Assembly: GCA_038230775.1 (NCBI GenBank)
Contig: JBBRMQ010000086.1
Coordinates: 1 to 15,294 of the forward strand
DNA length: 15,294 nucleotides
Reading direction: 5' to 3'
DNA from: JBBRMQ01 sp038230775
GTDB taxonomy: Bacteria; Acidobacteriota; Thermoanaerobaculia; Gp7-AA8
Below are positions 14,701 to 15,294 of the stretch, one piece after another. The notes under the pieces were generated by a model. It had not been told where the DNA came from. It did no database searches and saw nothing but the letters and a program-made list of their open reading frames with translations. The position numbers and the translations under genes were made by a program. Each line of letters starts with the position of its first letter. Within the stretch, counting starts at the first letter, position 1.

Positions 14701-15162
14701 TGCCGTCAGGCGCGCGGTCGCCAGATCCGTCGAAGGCAGCGTGCGATTCTCGGGGATGACGTCGGTGAACGAGACGATCTCGCCCGTCGGCGCGACGTCG
14801 ACCTGAAACTCTTCCTCCTGCAGCGGCTTGAACCAGCGGTTGCGCCACCACCACAGCCGGACGTCGCGCCGCATGATGCCGTTGGCTTTGCCGAGGCCGA
14901 GGGAACGCTCGAGAAAGATCTTGCCGTTGTCGTCGCCATCGAACACGGCGCTGTGCTTCATGCCGGCGACGTCGATGCGCTCTTCGTTGAGGAGCTGCTG
15001 CGCGATCGCGCCTGAGGCATTGCGGTCGTAGCGGAAATCGATGGAGGCTTCGGGGAACGCCGCGGTGAACCAGTTGAAGACGATGAAGAGACAGATTGCG
15101 GCGACGGCGAGACAGATGCCGATCAGGGTCCAGTCGGATCGATTGAGCGGCTCGCGGTTCAT
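11800..15162 (-). CDS. CPBP (Abi/CAAX-type) intramembrane metalloprotease, internally duplicated, 1120 aa
   Basis: This is a large polytopic membrane protein. Copy 1 (about 1-575) has a TM helix (11-35), an extracytoplasmic domain (about 40-250) and a membrane domain with the CPBP site: Glu422-Glu423 in SEEFLSR, His456 in WGFGHA, and His494/Asp498 in HYTVD. These are the residues expected to bind metal and cleave peptide bonds in the membrane. Copy 2 (about 580-1120) repeats the plan. Aligned landmarks are IDFRYD (41) with IDYRI (about 607), YDTTTSY (297) with YDTSMQW (879), and TAFPW (404) with TAFPS (959). The positions matching Glu422-Glu423 are Ala-Ile and no equivalent His is seen, so copy 2 looks inactive. 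CPBP proteins are usually 200-350 residues. The ATG at 15162 is chosen over an upstream TTG (15258), whose extra residues are low-complexity. The next gene starts 9 bases after its stop. The substrate is unknown. Confidence 0.88.
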   Translation of the reverse strand: MNREPLNRSDWTLIGICLAVAAICLFIVFNWFTAAFPEASIDFRYDRNASGAIAQQLLNEERIDVAGMKHSAVFDGDDNGKIFLERSLGLGKANGIMRRDVRLWWWRNRWFKPLQEEEFQVDVAPTGEIVSFTDVIPENRTLPSTDLATARLTASAFLLRRHVRVADLQIVSESERQLPHRVQRIFTWESQSIHPAGAPYRHIITVDGSRVSSYAQRLKVPESWQRGYQELRSKNQLAGNVDLVFMAITMIAAVATFITRLLRGDVRVRLVIGIAIASVVLMTGVSLNSYPIALAGYDTTTSYPAFLTQMVFGALLQGVGVGMLLVVIVGSGEVLYRERLPQHLAIPRLWTRRVLTSKRVFLSFILGYTLVAFFLGYQVVFYLVAEKFGAWAPAEVPYDEMLNTAFPWIAVLFAGFFPALSEEFLSRAFSIPLFERVLKSRVFAIILAGFIWGFGHATYPNQPFFIRGVEVGMAGVLIGFLMVRFGLLPLLIWHYTVDALYTALLLLRSGNRYYVISSALASLVFAVPMLISIILYIRNRGFVPDDELSNVTLPVSPPPAKRESDIGVATIAEPIVVTRNRVVLCAVTVAIALGLLAARTTSLDEVIDYRITPARAKQIADSWRQPFAKTFARPTDGFRSWNRSSGYEEGGSPSGFDSIAATHLLREHVSVAAMVDIMKTRVPTATWIIRSFTPQQKEETITEVDPRTSRVVGFHRYQEEKKPGARLEQNQAQALAEREFPRYGLDARNFEIKEALAFQQPNRRDWLFHFQERRPIATDASRRVSVRVAGGDISQFTSTIKIPDEVYRDAAKQGISNVVLNLIKLVAGFLLLGLIIAGFVVAARKNGFRWQRALRWTAALAIVPIGAQIIRWPSKMFEYDTSMQWNTFITGQTISALRNAGLQIGALFLALVAIDIIYPRAFDLVTRGRSQTGRSAVVASITAIALVVTRRTALQLLATAFPSVSAVSGFDVPEFVAIPAPSLLLIGEALVRAIEVSAALALLLYGLRGFEKPRWLGDAIAGVAIFLMSLDSSAKAPQIPMMLLSALTAALLAWVIVRFILGNNLLAYPLTAILLTLISAASSMLQNHRADLIVNGAVVAATAIALLLWLVTPQSRAVAT

Positions 15163-15197
15163 GGACCGCCCCACACCCGGGCATAGGGCCCCCCCAA

Positions 15198-15285
15198 CCC
15201 CCGCGGGCGGGGGGGCGGCGAAACCAACACCGAAACCGCCGTAAGGAAATATTGACAACCGCCCGCGCCCCCGCCCACGCGGGGG
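15198..15285. repeat. Two GC-rich hairpins with identical arms in the leader of the CPBP gene
   Basis: CCCCCGC-GG-GCGGGGG (15198-15213) and CCCCCGC-CCAC-GCGGGGG (15268-15285) share the same 7-base arms, 54 bases apart. They lie in the 132 bases between the CPBP start (15162) and the window edge. Between them is a less GC-rich stretch (15221-15260) containing TTGTCAATATTT on the minus strand, but I could not fit a -35/-10 pair with normal spacing. Nothing else in 15163-15294 looks like a gene. The edge prevents saying whether more copies follow. Confidence 0.6.
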
Positions 15286-15294
15286 AGGAGGGAC

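Noticed and set aside
15252..15257. TTGACA on the plus strand as a -35 box near the window end
   Set aside because: The bases about 17 downstream are pure G/C with no -10-like hexamer.
15163..15258. An N-terminal extension of the CPBP protein from a TTG at 15258
   Set aside because: It would translate the G/C hairpin region into Gly/Pro/Ala-rich sequence. The ATG at 15162 leads directly into the first membrane helix.

Overview
The window is 15.3 kb of GC-rich bacterial chromosome. The GroEL N-terminus, the 549-residue secreted subtilase and the very large multidomain proteins resemble what is seen in Acidobacteriota and related phyla. That placement rests on overall look only; no rRNA or marker phylogeny is available here. 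There are no tRNA or rRNA genes, no CRISPR array and no insertion sequence. The DNA is densely coding, and no gap without a gene exceeds about 130 bases.

Layout. (1) 1-1095: groES-groEL on the minus strand, groEL cut by the window edge, behind a perfect CIRCE operator and a good sigma-70 type promoter. (2) 1100-4060: a compact minus-strand run, ald -> corA -> D-2-hydroxyacid dehydrogenase, with genes overlapping by 4 and 35 bp. It joins alanine/pyruvate redox chemistry, divalent cation transport and a 2-oxoacid reductase. (3) 4174-5823: a secreted subtilisin-like protease, separated from ald by two tandem hairpins. (4) 5824-5942: a divergent intergenic region with three short palindromes. (5) 5943-7828: the only plus-strand genes, a CoA-binding protein followed by a protein with two complete alpha/beta-hydrolase domains whose start codon cannot be identified. 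(6) 7812-8276: a MgtC/SapB membrane protein, convergent with the hydrolase. (7) 8368-15162: two giant minus-strand genes 9 bases apart, a 1120-residue membrane protein with a CPBP (Abi) intramembrane protease site and a 1140-residue Nfn/GltD-PyrK-like flavin/iron-sulfur oxidoreductase.

Most notable points. The CPBP protein is an internal tandem duplication of [TM + extracytoplasmic domain + membrane domain]. Only the first copy keeps the protease residues, so the second looks like a fused pseudoprotease half. The hydrolase is also an internally doubled enzyme and lacks a canonical start. Three intergenic regions carry paired or triple hairpins, two of them with compensatory base changes between neighbouring copies. 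An 8-base word, YGTTAGGC, recurs six times, always in the direction of transcription, and in genes always as the codon pair TTA-GGC. No complete defence or secretion system could be recognised. The best candidate for something undescribed is the duplicated CPBP protein and its tightly linked oxidoreductase.
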